A stretch of DNA of 64,000 nt, from positions 372,001 to 436,000 of the forward strand of contig NZ_JABMCJ010000094.1 in assembly GCF_013359755.1 (NCBI RefSeq), written 5' to 3'. Within the stretch, counting starts at the first letter, position 1. Every line of letters starts with the position of its first letter. Shown in pieces: positions 40,400-49,551 of this stretch. Origin of the DNA: Tardiphaga robiniae (GTDB taxonomy: Bacteria > Pseudomonadota > Alphaproteobacteria > Rhizobiales > Xanthobacteraceae). The notes beneath the pieces are model-generated. The model was not told where the DNA came from. It made no database searches and saw only the letters and a program-made list of their open reading frames with translations. A program made the position numbers and the translations under genes.

Positions 40400-41173
40400 A
40401 TGCCGAAAATCACCCGCAAGCTCCCCGCCAGCGCGAAGCCCAGTCCTGCAAAGAAGGTTGTAGCGAAAGCGGTCAAGGCACCTGCGAAGATAGCCAAGCC
40501 GAAGCCCATCAAGTTGAAACCCATCAAGTTGAAGCCTTGGACCAAAGCCCAGGTCCATGAAGCCTTCTCGCGCTTCCGCAAGGCTAATCCCGAGCCCAAG
40601 GGCGAGCTCGAACATCTCAATCCCTACACATTGCTGGTCGCCGTGGTGCTGTCGGCGCAGGCGACGGACGCCGGAGTCAACAAGGCGACGCGTGCGCTGT
40701 TTCCCATCGCCGATACGCCGCAGAAAATGATCGATCTCGGCGAAGAGGCGGTGCGGGAGTATATCAAGACCATCGGCCTCTACCGCACCAAGGCGAAGAA
40801 CGTCATCGCGCTGTCGGAAAAACTGATCCGCGAATTCGGCGGCGTCGTGCCGCGCACCCGCGCCGAAATCGAGTCACTGCCGGGCGCCGGGCGCAAGACC
40901 GCCAATGTCGTGCTCAATATGGCGTTTGGCGAGCACACGATGGCTGTGGACACCCATGTCTTCCGCGTCGGCAATCGCACCAATATGGCGCCGGGCAAGA
41001 ACGTACTGGACGTCGAACTCGAATTGGAGCGGGTGATCCCGCACGAGTTCATGCTGCATGCTCATCATTGGCTGATCCTGCACGGCCGCTATACGTGTCT
41101 CGCGCGCAAGCCGCGCTGCGAGGTGTGTCTGATCAACGATCTGTGCCAGTGGCCGGAGAAGACCGTGGTCTAG
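40400..41173 (+). CDS. nth: Endonuclease III (DNA glycosylase/AP lyase)
   Basis: The ATG at 40400 (MPKITRK) gives 257 residues. Residues 1-45 are a Lys/Pro/Ala-rich tail with a tandem KPIKL repeat, absent in E. coli Nth. The core has the helix-hairpin-helix LPGAGRKTA with catalytic Lys, the catalytic Asp in VDTHVFRV, and the 4Fe-4S ligands spaced C-x6-C-x2-C-x5-C at the C-terminus. It removes oxidised pyrimidines. The start could be 40364 or 40376, both overlapping the divergent DUF2244 start. It overlaps the next gene's stop by 4 bases (CTAG). Confidence 0.95.
   Translation: MPKITRKLPASAKPSPAKKVVAKAVKAPAKIAKPKPIKLKPIKLKPWTKAQVHEAFSRFRKANPEPKGELEHLNPYTLLVAVVLSAQATDAGVNKATRALFPIADTPQKMIDLGEEAVREYIKTIGLYRTKAKNVIALSEKLIREFGGVVPRTRAEIESLPGAGRKTANVVLNMAFGEHTMAVDTHVFRVGNRTNMAPGKNVLDVELELERVIPHEFMLHAHHWLILHGRYTCLARKPRCEVCLINDLCQWPEKTVV
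40502..40531 (+). repeat. Tandem 15-base repeat in nth N-terminal tail
   Basis: AAGCCCATCAAGTTG (40502-40516) is followed by AAACCCATCAAGTTG (40517-40531), differing at one base. Together they encode KPIKLKPIKL in the basic tail, showing recent in-frame duplication. Confidence 0.85.
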
Positions 41174-41922
41174 GCGACCGGCACCTTCGTCACGCGACCT
41201 GGCTCGATCAGCTCCGGTCGTGGTCCGCTCAATCGCTTGTGCATATGGACCATGAAGGTCATGCCGAATAGCGGCGTGGCCAGGTTGACGATCGGGATCG
41301 AGACGAAGGCTGCGATAAACAGCCCGGCGGTGAACACCGTCGCCGCATGCTGCTTGCGCATCACCTTGGCGTCCGCCGGCGAGCGGAACCGCATGGCGGC
41401 CAGCTCGAAATATTCGCGGCCGAGCAGCCAGGCTGTGGCGATGAAGAAGACAACGAAACCAATGCCGGCGAAGAACACGAAGGGCAGCGCGACCAGATAG
41501 ACCGCGATGGTCAGCAGCGCGGTCTTGCCGCCTTCGGTGATGGCGAGCCCGAACGGCAATGCGACGCCGACCCGCTCGGCGGGATAGTGCTCGCGCTCGA
41601 CGATATCGGCAACATCATCGACGAACACGCTGGCGACCAGTGATGTAATCGCCGGCATCAGAAAGATTGCGCCGGCGACGACGCCGAGACCGGCGGCAAT
41701 CGACAAGATCCAGGACAGCACATTGATCATCGTGTGGTAGTCCGACCCGATCGTGCTTTCGGCCCAGACGCCGCCCGAAGTGGCAGCCCAGTTCAACAAC
41801 CGCTGCATGCCGACCGCCAATACGGTGATTAAAACCAGGGCAAGTCCGATCGACTTCCACAGGATGCTGCGCATCGGTGGTGAAAGAATTTGCGATAGCG
41901 CCTTGGCGGCAGCGACAAGCAT
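41170..41922 (-). CDS. EI24/CysZ-like integral membrane protein
   Basis: The ATG at 41922 follows AAGGAG with good spacing and gives 250 residues. There are about five to six membrane segments (residues ~25-45, 70-100, 130-165, 195-225), with a cytoplasmic stretch DDVADIVEREHYP. It fits the EI24/CysZ family, whose CysZ members move sulfate; alphaproteobacterial members are uncharacterised. It converges on nth, sharing a CTAG stop overlap. Confidence 0.82.
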   Translation of the reverse strand: MLVAAAKALSQILSPPMRSILWKSIGLALVLITVLAVGMQRLLNWAATSGGVWAESTIGSDYHTMINVLSWILSIAAGLGVVAGAIFLMPAITSLVASVFVDDVADIVEREHYPAERVGVALPFGLAITEGGKTALLTIAVYLVALPFVFFAGIGFVVFFIATAWLLGREYFELAAMRFRSPADAKVMRKQHAATVFTAGLFIAAFVSIPIVNLATPLFGMTFMVHMHKRLSGPRPELIEPGRVTKVPVA

Positions 41923-42062
41923 CCGATTTTCTCCTTGCAATCACGAAGACGTAACCCTTGCGAAGTTGTCAGACAAGTGCAGCGCAGCATCGACTTCTTC
42001 ACTGGACGGATAAATAGAAAGAGGTAGTCTCAAGAAAAACAATCATCAGGGAGGACGACGTC

Positions 42063-43445
42063 TTGATCACCAAGGGTACCCGTGCGCTTGTTTTCGCCAC
42101 TGCCGCTTCCGGCTTGTTTCTGACCGCAGCGCCCGCCTTCGCGCAGCAAAGCATCACCGTCTGGTTCAGCAAGGGGTTTTATAAGTCTGAAGATGAATCG
42201 CTGCTGGCGGCGATCAAGAAGTTCGAAGACAAAACCAAGATCAAGGTCGAACTCTCGCAATATGCCATTCAGGACATGATCCCGAAGACCGTGGCCGCAT
42301 TGGATTCCGGCACGCCGCCAGATGTCGCTTATGCCGACACCTACGATGTGCAGGCATCCGGCAAATGGGCCTTCGAAGGCAAGCTGGAAGATATCACCGA
42401 CATCCTAAAGCCGATGATGGATAAATTTGCGCCGAACACGGTCGAGACGGCCTATCTGATGAACGGTCAGACCAAGAAGAAGGCGTATTACGGCTTTCCG
42501 CTGAAGCAGCAGTCGATGCATGTGGAGATCTGGAGCGATCTGCTCGAGCAGGCCGGCTACAAGATCAGTGATATTCCCAAGGACTGGAAGGGCTATTGGT
42601 CGTTCTGGTGCGATAAGGTCCAGCCGGCCTATCGCAAGGCGTCAGGCAGCCGTGCCTATGGTGTCGGCCAGCCGATGGGCGTGGAGTCCACGGACTCGCT
42701 GCAATCGTTCTACACCTTCATGGATGCCTATAACGTCAAGCTGGTGGACGACGATGGAAAGCTTCTGGTGGACGATCCCAAGGTCAAGGAAGGTCTGATC
42801 GGCGCGCTCAGGGACTATACCGACACCTATATCAAGGGCTGTACGCCGCCATCCTCGACAACGTGGAAGGACCCCGACAACAATGTCGCCTTCCACAACA
42901 AGAGCATCATCATGACCCACAACTTCACGATTTCGATCGCGGCGAAGTGGTTTGAGGATTCGCAGAACCAGACGCTGACGCCGGAGCAGCGCGCGGCCGG
43001 CAAGAAGGCCTATGAGGAAACCATCGTCACTGCATCGTTCCCGCTGAAGCCGGACGGCACGCCGATCAAGTATCGCTCCGACGTGAAGACGGGGATGATC
43101 TTCTCGCAGTCGAAGAACAAGGCGGGCGCCAAGGAGTTCGTCAAGTTCCTGATGGAAGAAGAAAACCTGGGCCCCTATGTCGAAGGCGCGCTCGGTCGTT
43201 GGTTCCCGGTGACCAAGGCTGGACAGGCAAGCCCGTTCTGGCAGGCCGACAAGCATCGCAAGGCGGTCTACACCCAGTTCACGGGAGGCACCTCGTCGTT
43301 CGATTTCGTGAAGAACTACAAGTTCACGATCCTCAATAACGAGAACGTCTGGGCCAAGGCGATGAACCGCGTGGTCAGCGAGAAGGTGCCGGTCGAGAAG
43401 GCCGTCGATGAGTTGATCGCCCGCATCAAGGAAATCGCGGGTTAG
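42063..43445 (+). CDS. ABC-importer extracellular solute-binding protein (family 1, sugar type)
   Basis: A TTG start at 42063 after AGGGAGGA gives 460 residues with a signal peptide (FATAASGLFLTAAPAFA|QQ). The mature protein is a MalE/UgpB-type binding protein (ITVWFSKGFYKSEDE, PDVAYADTYDV, NLGPYVEGALGRWFP). It captures a sugar or polyol in the periplasm. It is the first gene of a binding-protein/two-permease operon; a terminator-like hairpin separates it from the permeases, consistent with higher expression of the binding protein. The substrate is unknown. Confidence 0.92.
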   Translation: MITKGTRALVFATAASGLFLTAAPAFAQQSITVWFSKGFYKSEDESLLAAIKKFEDKTKIKVELSQYAIQDMIPKTVAALDSGTPPDVAYADTYDVQASGKWAFEGKLEDITDILKPMMDKFAPNTVETAYLMNGQTKKKAYYGFPLKQQSMHVEIWSDLLEQAGYKISDIPKDWKGYWSFWCDKVQPAYRKASGSRAYGVGQPMGVESTDSLQSFYTFMDAYNVKLVDDDGKLLVDDPKVKEGLIGALRDYTDTYIKGCTPPSSTTWKDPDNNVAFHNKSIIMTHNFTISIAAKWFEDSQNQTLTPEQRAAGKKAYEETIVTASFPLKPDGTPIKYRSDVKTGMIFSQSKNKAGAKEFVKFLMEEENLGPYVEGALGRWFPVTKAGQASPFWQADKHRKAVYTQFTGGTSSFDFVKNYKFTILNNENVWAKAMNRVVSEKVPVEKAVDELIARIKEIAG

Positions 43446-43456
43446 TCCGAGACAAA

Positions 43457-43483
43457 GCCGGCCGCCCCTCGCGGCCGGCTTTT
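43457..43483 (+). terminator. Intrinsic-terminator-like hairpin (attenuator) inside the ABC operon
   Basis: GCCGGCCGC (43457-43465) and GCGGCCGGC (43471-43479) form a perfect 9-base stem around CCCTC, followed by TTTT (43480-43483) and preceded by AAA that extends the stem. It lies 11 bases after the binding-protein stop and just before the permease start. Confidence 0.8.
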
Positions 43484-43486
43484 GCA

Positions 43487-44377
43487 ATGGTGTACAGCAT
43501 GGCCACGATCACCTATCCCGCTCCCGCCGATACGCTGCCACGCCGGCCATGGTCGGCCCGCCTGACGACGCCGCAGGTCTGGGGCGTCGTGATGATCGCG
43601 CCCTATCTGCTCGTGTTCGCCGCCTTCGTGGTCTATCCGATCGGTTATGGCTTGTGGCTGGCGCGGCACCCGGCGAGTTACGTCGCGCTCTATAACGATC
43701 CGGTATTCGCGCGCGCAGTCGTCAACACGCTGATCTTCCTGATTATCGGCATCAATGTGAAGATGCTGATCGCTCTGTTTCTGTCCGGCTTCTTCGTGCA
43801 GTCACGGACATGGATACGCTGGCTGTCGGTACTGTTCATCCTGCCTTGGGCGGTGCCGTCGATCCCGACCATCCTGTCGGTGCGCTTCATGTTCAATCCC
43901 GAATGGGGCGTGATCAATAATCTGATCTTCAAGTTTACCGGCGAGGATGGGCCCAACTGGCTGAACGATCCCGCTATCGGCCTGACGCTGGCGATCATGG
44001 TGCACATCTGGAAGTCGCTGCCGTTCTGGACGTTGATCCTGATGACAGGGCGTCTGGCGATCTCGACGGACATGTTCGAAGCCGCCGATGTCGACGGCGC
44101 CAGCTGGTGGCAGAAATTCCGCTTCATCACCTGGCCGTCGATGCAGACGCTGTATCTGACCTGCACGCTGCTTTCGATGATCTGGACGCTCGGTGACTTC
44201 AACAGCGTCTATCTGTTGACGGGAGGCGGGCCAGCGGATCTCACTCATGTTCTGTCCACATTGGGGATTCGCTATCTCCGCCTCGATCAGCTCGACATGT
44301 CGATGGCATCTATCGTTTGCGCGATGCCGCTTGTGCTGCCGTTGGTCTATTTCATGATGAAACGGCTCTCTCGATGA
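43487..44377 (+). CDS. ABC sugar permease, MalF/UgpA type
   Basis: A 296-residue membrane protein with six predicted helices (the first at about residues 30-52, APYLLVFAAFVVYPIGYGL). The EAA motif that contacts the ATPase is EAADVDGASWWQKFRFITWP near residue 200. Start could be 43487 (MVYSM) or 43499 (MATITY); neither has a good ribosome binding site because of the preceding hairpin. It pairs with the next gene to form the channel. Confidence 0.92.
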   Translation: MVYSMATITYPAPADTLPRRPWSARLTTPQVWGVVMIAPYLLVFAAFVVYPIGYGLWLARHPASYVALYNDPVFARAVVNTLIFLIIGINVKMLIALFLSGFFVQSRTWIRWLSVLFILPWAVPSIPTILSVRFMFNPEWGVINNLIFKFTGEDGPNWLNDPAIGLTLAIMVHIWKSLPFWTLILMTGRLAISTDMFEAADVDGASWWQKFRFITWPSMQTLYLTCTLLSMIWTLGDFNSVYLLTGGGPADLTHVLSTLGIRYLRLDQLDMSMASIVCAMPLVLPLVYFMMKRLSR

Positions 44378-44390
44378 AGAGGTTCACCCG

Positions 44391-45242
44391 ATGAGAGTGC
44401 CAACGCTACGAGAAGTCGGCACCGAAGCGCGGCTGCTGCTGATCGGCATTCCCGTGCTGATCTGGACGTTGATTCCGATCTACCACATGTTCCTGTTCGC
44501 GATCTCGCCGAAGCAGGATGCGTTCGCGGGCAAGCTGTGGCCCGACCATCCGACGCTGAACAATTTCAGAATCGTGTTCAATCAGCAGCACTATTTCCTG
44601 CGCGATTTTTGGGCGCAGTTCCTGAACTCGGTCGTCATTGCGGTGGCGGTCGGTGCGCTGACGCTGGTGATTGCGACATCGGCGGCCTTTGCGATCAGTC
44701 GTCTGCGCGTCCGCGGCGGTCGAACGGTGATGAACATGGCGCTGTTCACCTATTTCATTCCCGCGGCATTCCTCGCGGTACCGATGTATCGCACCATGGG
44801 CAATTACGGTCTGCTCAACAATCACTGGTCGCTGATCCTGGCGATGGTGACCATTGCTTCGCCCTATGCGATCTGGGTGCTCAAGCAGGCGTCGGACAAG
44901 CTGCCGCTCGAGCTCGACGAAGCCGCCATCATGGACGGCGCAACGCCGCTGCAACTGTTTCGCATGGTCTATGTGCCGCTGATGTTGCCGTCGCTGGTCG
45001 CGATCGGCACCTATGCGCTGCTGCTCGCCTGGAACGAATATCTCTACGCCTTCCTGCTGCTGTCCAAGGATACCGAGATCACGCTACCCGTCGCGCTCGG
45101 CAACTTCCTGGCCGCTGATGACTCGCCCTGGGAATTGCTGATGACCACGGGCTTTATTTACGCGCTACCACCAGCCGCAGTGTATTACGCCTTTCGGCGC
45201 TACATGGTCGGCGGACTCACAGCCGGCGCGGTCAAGTCTTGA
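44391..45242 (+). CDS. ABC sugar permease, MalG/UgpE type
   Basis: A 283-residue, six-helix permease. The EAA loop is LDEAAIMDGATPLQLFRMV; the C-terminal AFRRYMVGGLTAGAVK(S) is the typical MalG-type ending. It lies 13 bases after the first permease. No ATP-binding subunit follows; the operon ends at a hairpin and a convergent gene, so a shared ATPase (MsmX/UgpC type) encoded elsewhere is presumably used. Confidence 0.94.
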   Translation: MRVPTLREVGTEARLLLIGIPVLIWTLIPIYHMFLFAISPKQDAFAGKLWPDHPTLNNFRIVFNQQHYFLRDFWAQFLNSVVIAVAVGALTLVIATSAAFAISRLRVRGGRTVMNMALFTYFIPAAFLAVPMYRTMGNYGLLNNHWSLILAMVTIASPYAIWVLKQASDKLPLELDEAAIMDGATPLQLFRMVYVPLMLPSLVAIGTYALLLAWNEYLYAFLLLSKDTEITLPVALGNFLAADDSPWELLMTTGFIYALPPAAVYYAFRRYMVGGLTAGAVKS

Positions 45243-45248
45243 AGTGGC

Positions 45249-45271
45249 GGATCAGGCGATAAGCCTGATCC
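45249..45271. terminator. Hairpin at the end of the ABC operon
   Basis: GGATCAGGC (45249-45257) and GCCTGATCC (45263-45271) form a perfect 9-base stem with a GATAA loop, 6 bases after the permease stop. It overlaps the last codons of the convergent YiiX-like gene. There is no T-run, so termination is inferred only from position. Confidence 0.5.
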
Positions 45272-46139
45272 GAGGCCTGCTCACGTCTTCGTCAGCCACT
45301 TCCGCTTCCGTGTCAGTCGTCTCAGGAATGAGCGTCGGCGTGCCGAAGACGTCCGGAAATGGATCGAAAGTGCCCGCCACCTCCCGGAGCGGCTTTTGTT
45401 TGTCGGCCCAATGCAATGCCGTGTAATCGAATCCGAGTTCAATGGTCGGCTTCACCACTTCGAAATAGGGCGAGATATCGAAATCCCTGGGCATATACAG
45501 CGATGAATCGCGGATGTGCAGAATCTCGCGACGGGCCTGGCGGCTACCGGCGCGGGTGATTTTCGGCAGAATCGGATAGCGCACGGCATCGAAAGCCTGC
45601 GCGATCAATGCCGAGCAGATGATCTTGGTGGGATCGCCGGAGCCGAAAGCGATCATGCGCCGCCGCCAGCGCTGCGGTATTGGCAGCGGGATCAGGAAGC
45701 GCATCAGGTCGAGAATGTTCTTGGTGTCGTAACCAAAGCCAATCCGGTTGATGGCGTAGCGACACACAGTGGTGCGGTCCTCGTAGGACAGACCGACCGG
45801 GCGGCACAGGCGGGTGTGGAACGGATAATATTTCGACAGCGGTGCCGAGGTGACACCTTCGCCGATATTGGCCTCGATCAGCACATGGGGCTCGCCGTTC
45901 GGCTCTGCAGCACCATTGATTGGGCCGACATAGAGCGCGGCATGCGACCAGGTCGATTGCGTGAGATATTTGATGATGCCAGAGACGCGGTTGTTGCCTT
46001 CGACCAGCAGCACGTCACCTTCCTCGATGATACCGCGCAGGCGTTCGGGGTCGCTCGGCGTGAATGGCTCGTAGCCGGGCAGCTCCTTCTGCAGATATTT
46101 CGCGATCAGTTTCCCGACCGTATCGAGCATGAGGCCCAT
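45252..46139 (-). CDS. YiiX/YebB-like NlpC/P60 (permuted papain-fold) hydrolase
   Basis: The ATG at 46139 (MGLMLDTVG), preceded by GGGGGAG, gives 295 residues. The permuted papain order is visible: first the His in STWSHAALYVG, later the Cys in IICSALIAQAF. EGDVLLVEGN is the entry strand. Such proteins hydrolyse amide or ester bonds in cell-wall or lipid substrates; the real substrate is unknown. No signal peptide is clear. Upstream starts at 46166 and 46211 exist. It is divergent from the amine oxidase. Confidence 0.82.
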   Translation of the reverse strand: MGLMLDTVGKLIAKYLQKELPGYEPFTPSDPERLRGIIEEGDVLLVEGNNRVSGIIKYLTQSTWSHAALYVGPINGAAEPNGEPHVLIEANIGEGVTSAPLSKYYPFHTRLCRPVGLSYEDRTTVCRYAINRIGFGYDTKNILDLMRFLIPLPIPQRWRRRMIAFGSGDPTKIICSALIAQAFDAVRYPILPKITRAGSRQARREILHIRDSSLYMPRDFDISPYFEVVKPTIELGFDYTALHWADKQKPLREVAGTFDPFPDVFGTPTLIPETTDTEAEVADEDVSRPRIRLIA

Positions 46140-46333
46140 GATCGTGACTCCCCCAGCGCGGTTCATGTCGACCGCTTTCCCTGGCTCCATCATGGTCGAG
46201 AGCCATTGCAATTTGGTTCATGCCCGCGCGGCGCTGGTGACGATTCATTCACCACGACGGTTGCCGCACACCCTCGAATACGGCAAGGTTCGCGAGACGT
46301 TCTCATGCATCATAAAATTTCGGAAACCATGTC

Positions 46334-47737
46334 ATGACGATTTCACGCCGAGATTTCCTGTCGGCGTCCGCAGCATTGACACTTGTGCCGCTGTTCGGCG
46401 CAAGGACATTGGCCGCGTCGCTGCCGCGGGATGCTGACATTGTCGTGATTGGCGCGGGCGCTGCGGGCATCGCTGCGGCGCGTCGCATCCAGGCGGCCAA
46501 TCGCAAGGTGATCGTGGTCGAGGCCTCCAGCCGGATTGGCGGACGGTGCATGACAGACGCGACAAGTTTCGACGCCCCGTTCGATCGCGGCGCGCGCTGG
46601 CTGCACACGCCTGAAACCAACGCGATGGTGAAGCTTGCCCGGCCGGTGGGAATTGATGTCGCGCCATCGCCGCCGAGCCAGAAGCTGCGCATCGGCCGTC
46701 GCAATGCCCGCGCCGGCGAGACCGAAGAATTGCTCGCCGCGGTGGTGCGCGCCAATCGCGCCATCGACGAGGCAGCGCGCCGTGCCGACATCTCCTGTGC
46801 CGCGGCGCTGCCGAAGGACCTCGGGGACTGGGCTGGCACGATCGATTTCGTGCTCGGGGCCTATGCGACCGGCAAGGACCTCAAGGATCTCTCGACGCTG
46901 GATCTTTCGCGCGCGCAGGATCGCGCCATCGACGTTGCCACGCGCCAGGGGCTCGGCGCGTTGATGGGTAAGCTCGGTGAGGCCGTTCCGGTGGCGCTGT
47001 CGACGCCTGCGACGCGCGTGACCTGGAGCGGACGCGACATAGGCGTTGAGACGGCGTCAGGGCGCGTTGCGGCGCGGGCGGTGATCATCACCGCATCAAG
47101 CAATGTGTTGTCGTCGGGGACAATCAAGTTCACGCCGGAACTGCCAAAGCGGCAGCTCGACGCGGCGGCAAAACTCAGCCTCGGCAGCTATGACCGTATC
47201 GCGCTACAGTTTACTGGCAATCCGCTCGGGCTGGGTCGCGATGAGCTGATGGTCGAGCAAAGCACGAGCACACGTACCGGTGCACTGTTTGCGAATATTG
47301 GCGGGTCATCGCTGTGTACCGTCGATGTCGCGGGCGCATTCGGCCGCGACCTTGCAACTCAGGGCGAGGCCGCGATGGTGGCTTTCGCCGTTGAATGGCT
47401 GACGAAGCTGTTCGGCTCCGATATCAAACCGGCGATCAAGCGTTCTGCAACGACGCGCTGGGATGCGATGCCATTCGTGCTCGGAGCCATGTCGGGGGCC
47501 GCACCGGGTGGCCAGGCCTCGCGCCGCGTATTGGCTGAGCCTATGGGCAATCTGTTCCTTGCCGGCGAAGCCACGCACGAAACATTGTGGGGCACGGTCG
47601 ATGGCGCATGGGAAAGCGGCGAGCGCGCAGCAGAGGCGGCGCTCAAGAAGATCGGCGCAATGAAAGAGCCGGAACCAGACAAGCCGGTGCGGACGAAGCA
47701 GCGGCGGCAGCGGTCGAGCGGAGCGGGGTTGGAGTAG
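46334..47737 (+). CDS. Tat-exported flavin monoamine oxidase family protein
   Basis: A 467-residue FAD enzyme. The twin-arginine signal ISRRDFLSASAALTLVPLFGA sits at the N-terminus. The FAD-binding loop is VIGAGAAGIAAARR, then EASSRIGGRC, and the C-terminal FAD block is LAGEATHETLWGTVDGAWESG. It oxidises an unknown amine, probably in the periplasm, producing aldehyde, ammonia and H2O2. The C-terminal ~20 residues are basic (RTKQRRQR). No partner gene is evident. Confidence 0.9.
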   Translation: MTISRRDFLSASAALTLVPLFGARTLAASLPRDADIVVIGAGAAGIAAARRIQAANRKVIVVEASSRIGGRCMTDATSFDAPFDRGARWLHTPETNAMVKLARPVGIDVAPSPPSQKLRIGRRNARAGETEELLAAVVRANRAIDEAARRADISCAAALPKDLGDWAGTIDFVLGAYATGKDLKDLSTLDLSRAQDRAIDVATRQGLGALMGKLGEAVPVALSTPATRVTWSGRDIGVETASGRVAARAVIITASSNVLSSGTIKFTPELPKRQLDAAAKLSLGSYDRIALQFTGNPLGLGRDELMVEQSTSTRTGALFANIGGSSLCTVDVAGAFGRDLATQGEAAMVAFAVEWLTKLFGSDIKPAIKRSATTRWDAMPFVLGAMSGAAPGGQASRRVLAEPMGNLFLAGEATHETLWGTVDGAWESGERAAEAALKKIGAMKEPEPDKPVRTKQRRQRSSGAGLE

Positions 47738-47762
47738 CCGCGACGTGAGGCTGCTATTGGCG

Positions 47763-48710
47763 CTACACCGGTAGCGCCAGCTGCATCAGATCTTTGGCCA
47801 CGATGATCTTGCCGGAAAAATTCTTTCGCACGCCCGAGATCCAGTCCTCGTCGGTGACTTCGGGATCGTCGCCCGGCACGAAGTGGCTGAGCACCAGCAC
47901 CTTCACGCCAGCCGCGGCGGCGATGCGGCCGACATCCTCGGTGGTGGTGTGGCTTTCCATCAAATGCTTTTTCAGCGTCGCGCCGTTCTTCGTCTTGATC
48001 ACCAGCCGGTCAACAGCGGGCACGTAAAGTGCCTCATGCACCAGCACGTCCGCCCCCTTGGCGAACTCTGCGAGCTTCGGGTTGTAAGCGGTGTCGCTGG
48101 AGAACACGATGACGCCGTCGGGCGTCTCGAATTTGTAGGCGAAGCTGTCGACGATCGGCGGATGCGGAGTGCGGAAGGCTGTCACCTTGACGTCGACGGT
48201 CTGCAGCACCACGCCATCCTCGGTGATATCCTTGGCAACGAGCAACGGCCGCGGATCGGGGCGGCCTTCATCTTCGATGCGGGTATCAACGTCGAATTTG
48301 TTCAACTCCCAGTAAGTCCGGGTCATTGCCTCGATGCCCTTGGGACCAAACGAGTAGATCGGCGTCGAGAGGCCTGCGGCCCAAGCATTGTAGAACAAGT
48401 TGCCGTATTCCAGATTGTGATCGGAATGGTGGTGGCTGATGAAGATATACTTCACCGAGGGAAGCGGCACGCCGGCATTGACCAGTTGCCGGCTGACGCC
48501 CATGCCGCAATCGATCACGAATGGCGTGTCGTTGACCACAACGAGGTTGGCGGGATTGGATGCACCGACGCCGACGCGCGGGCCGCCCTTGGTGCCGAGA
48601 AATATGATCCTGGTGCGCGGTTTTGCTGGCGTCTGCGCCAGCGCGGGGCGCGCCGCGAGGACCATGGCGCCGGCAGCGGCAAACTTCAGCATGTCGCGGC
48701 GATCGATCAT
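47763..48710 (-). CDS. Exported MBL-fold metallo-hydrolase (RNase Z / arylsulfatase-like)
   Basis: The ATG at 48710, behind GGGAGAAG, gives 315 residues with a signal (RRDMLKFAAAGAMVLAARPALA|Q), possibly Tat. The metal motif is HHHSDHN; FSSDTAYN and SHFVPGDD add ligands. This layout resembles RNase-Z-type MBL hydrolases, but export argues against tRNA processing. It converges with the amine oxidase across 25 bases. Substrate unknown. Confidence 0.87.
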   Translation of the reverse strand: MIDRRDMLKFAAAGAMVLAARPALAQTPAKPRTRIIFLGTKGGPRVGVGASNPANLVVVNDTPFVIDCGMGVSRQLVNAGVPLPSVKYIFISHHHSDHNLEYGNLFYNAWAAGLSTPIYSFGPKGIEAMTRTYWELNKFDVDTRIEDEGRPDPRPLLVAKDITEDGVVLQTVDVKVTAFRTPHPPIVDSFAYKFETPDGVIVFSSDTAYNPKLAEFAKGADVLVHEALYVPAVDRLVIKTKNGATLKKHLMESHTTTEDVGRIAAAAGVKVLVLSHFVPGDDPEVTDEDWISGVRKNFSGKIIVAKDLMQLALPV

Positions 48711-48783
48711 GGTCTTCTCCCGTTGTTCTTGAATTGGAGAGACCCTAGCGCCGCGGCGGCTGGCGCCGCAAGTCACGCAAGCG

Positions 48784-49551
48784 TCAGTGAAATATCCCGT
48801 CGAACAGCGGCAGGCTGATCAGCGCCGAGACGGCGATCAGCGCGTAGCAGATCTTGCGGAACAGCTCATCGCTGGCCTTGCCGAACAGTTTCGAGCCGAG
48901 CCAGAGGCCGAGACCGAACAGTGGTCCGGTAATCACCGCGAGGCCGAGAATGGCGGAACTCCACAATCCGCCGATCGTATAGCTGATGATGATCAAGACG
49001 TCTGCGACCGCGAAGTACAGGATGATATTTGCGCGGGTGACGGCAGCGACTGCCGCGTCTCGCAGCCAATACATCACTATCGGCGGCCCGCCGAGTTGCG
49101 CCAAGCCACCAAAAAAGCCGGCGACGCCGCCGACACTGACCGTCACTGGAACGGTCGGCTTACCGGGATAGCGCCAGCCGGAGATCAGTAGCGTCAGCAT
49201 CGTGACGATCAGTGCGACGATGCCCCAGCGAACGGTCAGCGGATCGGCCCAGGCCAAGGCCATCGTGCCAAGTGGCACGCCAATAAGTGCGCCCAGCGAA
49301 ATGATGCTGACGTCGCGCCTGTCGGCTTGTCTTGCGGCGTTCGGGATCAGCGTCAGCGTGGTCGAGAAGTCGATCAGCAGCAGCAACGGCGACGCGACCT
49401 GCGCGCCCGCCACGCTTGAGGCGAGCGGCATGAAGATCAGCGCCGAACCGAAGCCCGAAAACCCGCGGGCCAGTCCGGCGATGAAGGCGGTGACGGTGAT
49501 AAAAACGAGCGACGTGGTCGAATACTGGACCAGGCCGAGTGATTCCATCAT
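48784..49551 (-). CDS. TauE/SafE family sulfite-exporter-like permease
   Basis: A 255-residue protein with about eight hydrophobic helices. The two half-motifs of the family are visible: [16 protein letters not shown] near residue 30 and [21 protein letters not shown] near residue 140. These transporters export sulfite, sulfoacetate or other small organic anions. Its ATG overlaps the pheT stop (ATGA, 49548-49551), so it is translated with phenylalanyl-tRNA synthetase, an unexplained link. Confidence 0.9.
   Translation of the reverse strand: MMESLGLVQYSTTSLVFITVTAFIAGLARGFSGFGSALIFMPLASSVAGAQVASPLLLLIDFSTTLTLIPNAARQADRRDVSIISLGALIGVPLGTMALAWADPLTVRWGIVALIVTMLTLLISGWRYPGKPTVPVTVSVGGVAGFFGGLAQLGGPPIVMYWLRDAAVAAVTRANIILYFAVADVLIIISYTIGGLWSSAILGLAVITGPLFGLGLWLGSKLFGKASDELFRKICYALIAVSALISLPLFDGIFH

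Noticed and set aside
41966-41976. TTGTC-A-GACAA palindrome upstream of the ABC operon
   Set aside because: Perfect but short (5-base arms) and ~90 bases from the start with no recognisable promoter or adjacent regulator gene; too likely by chance.
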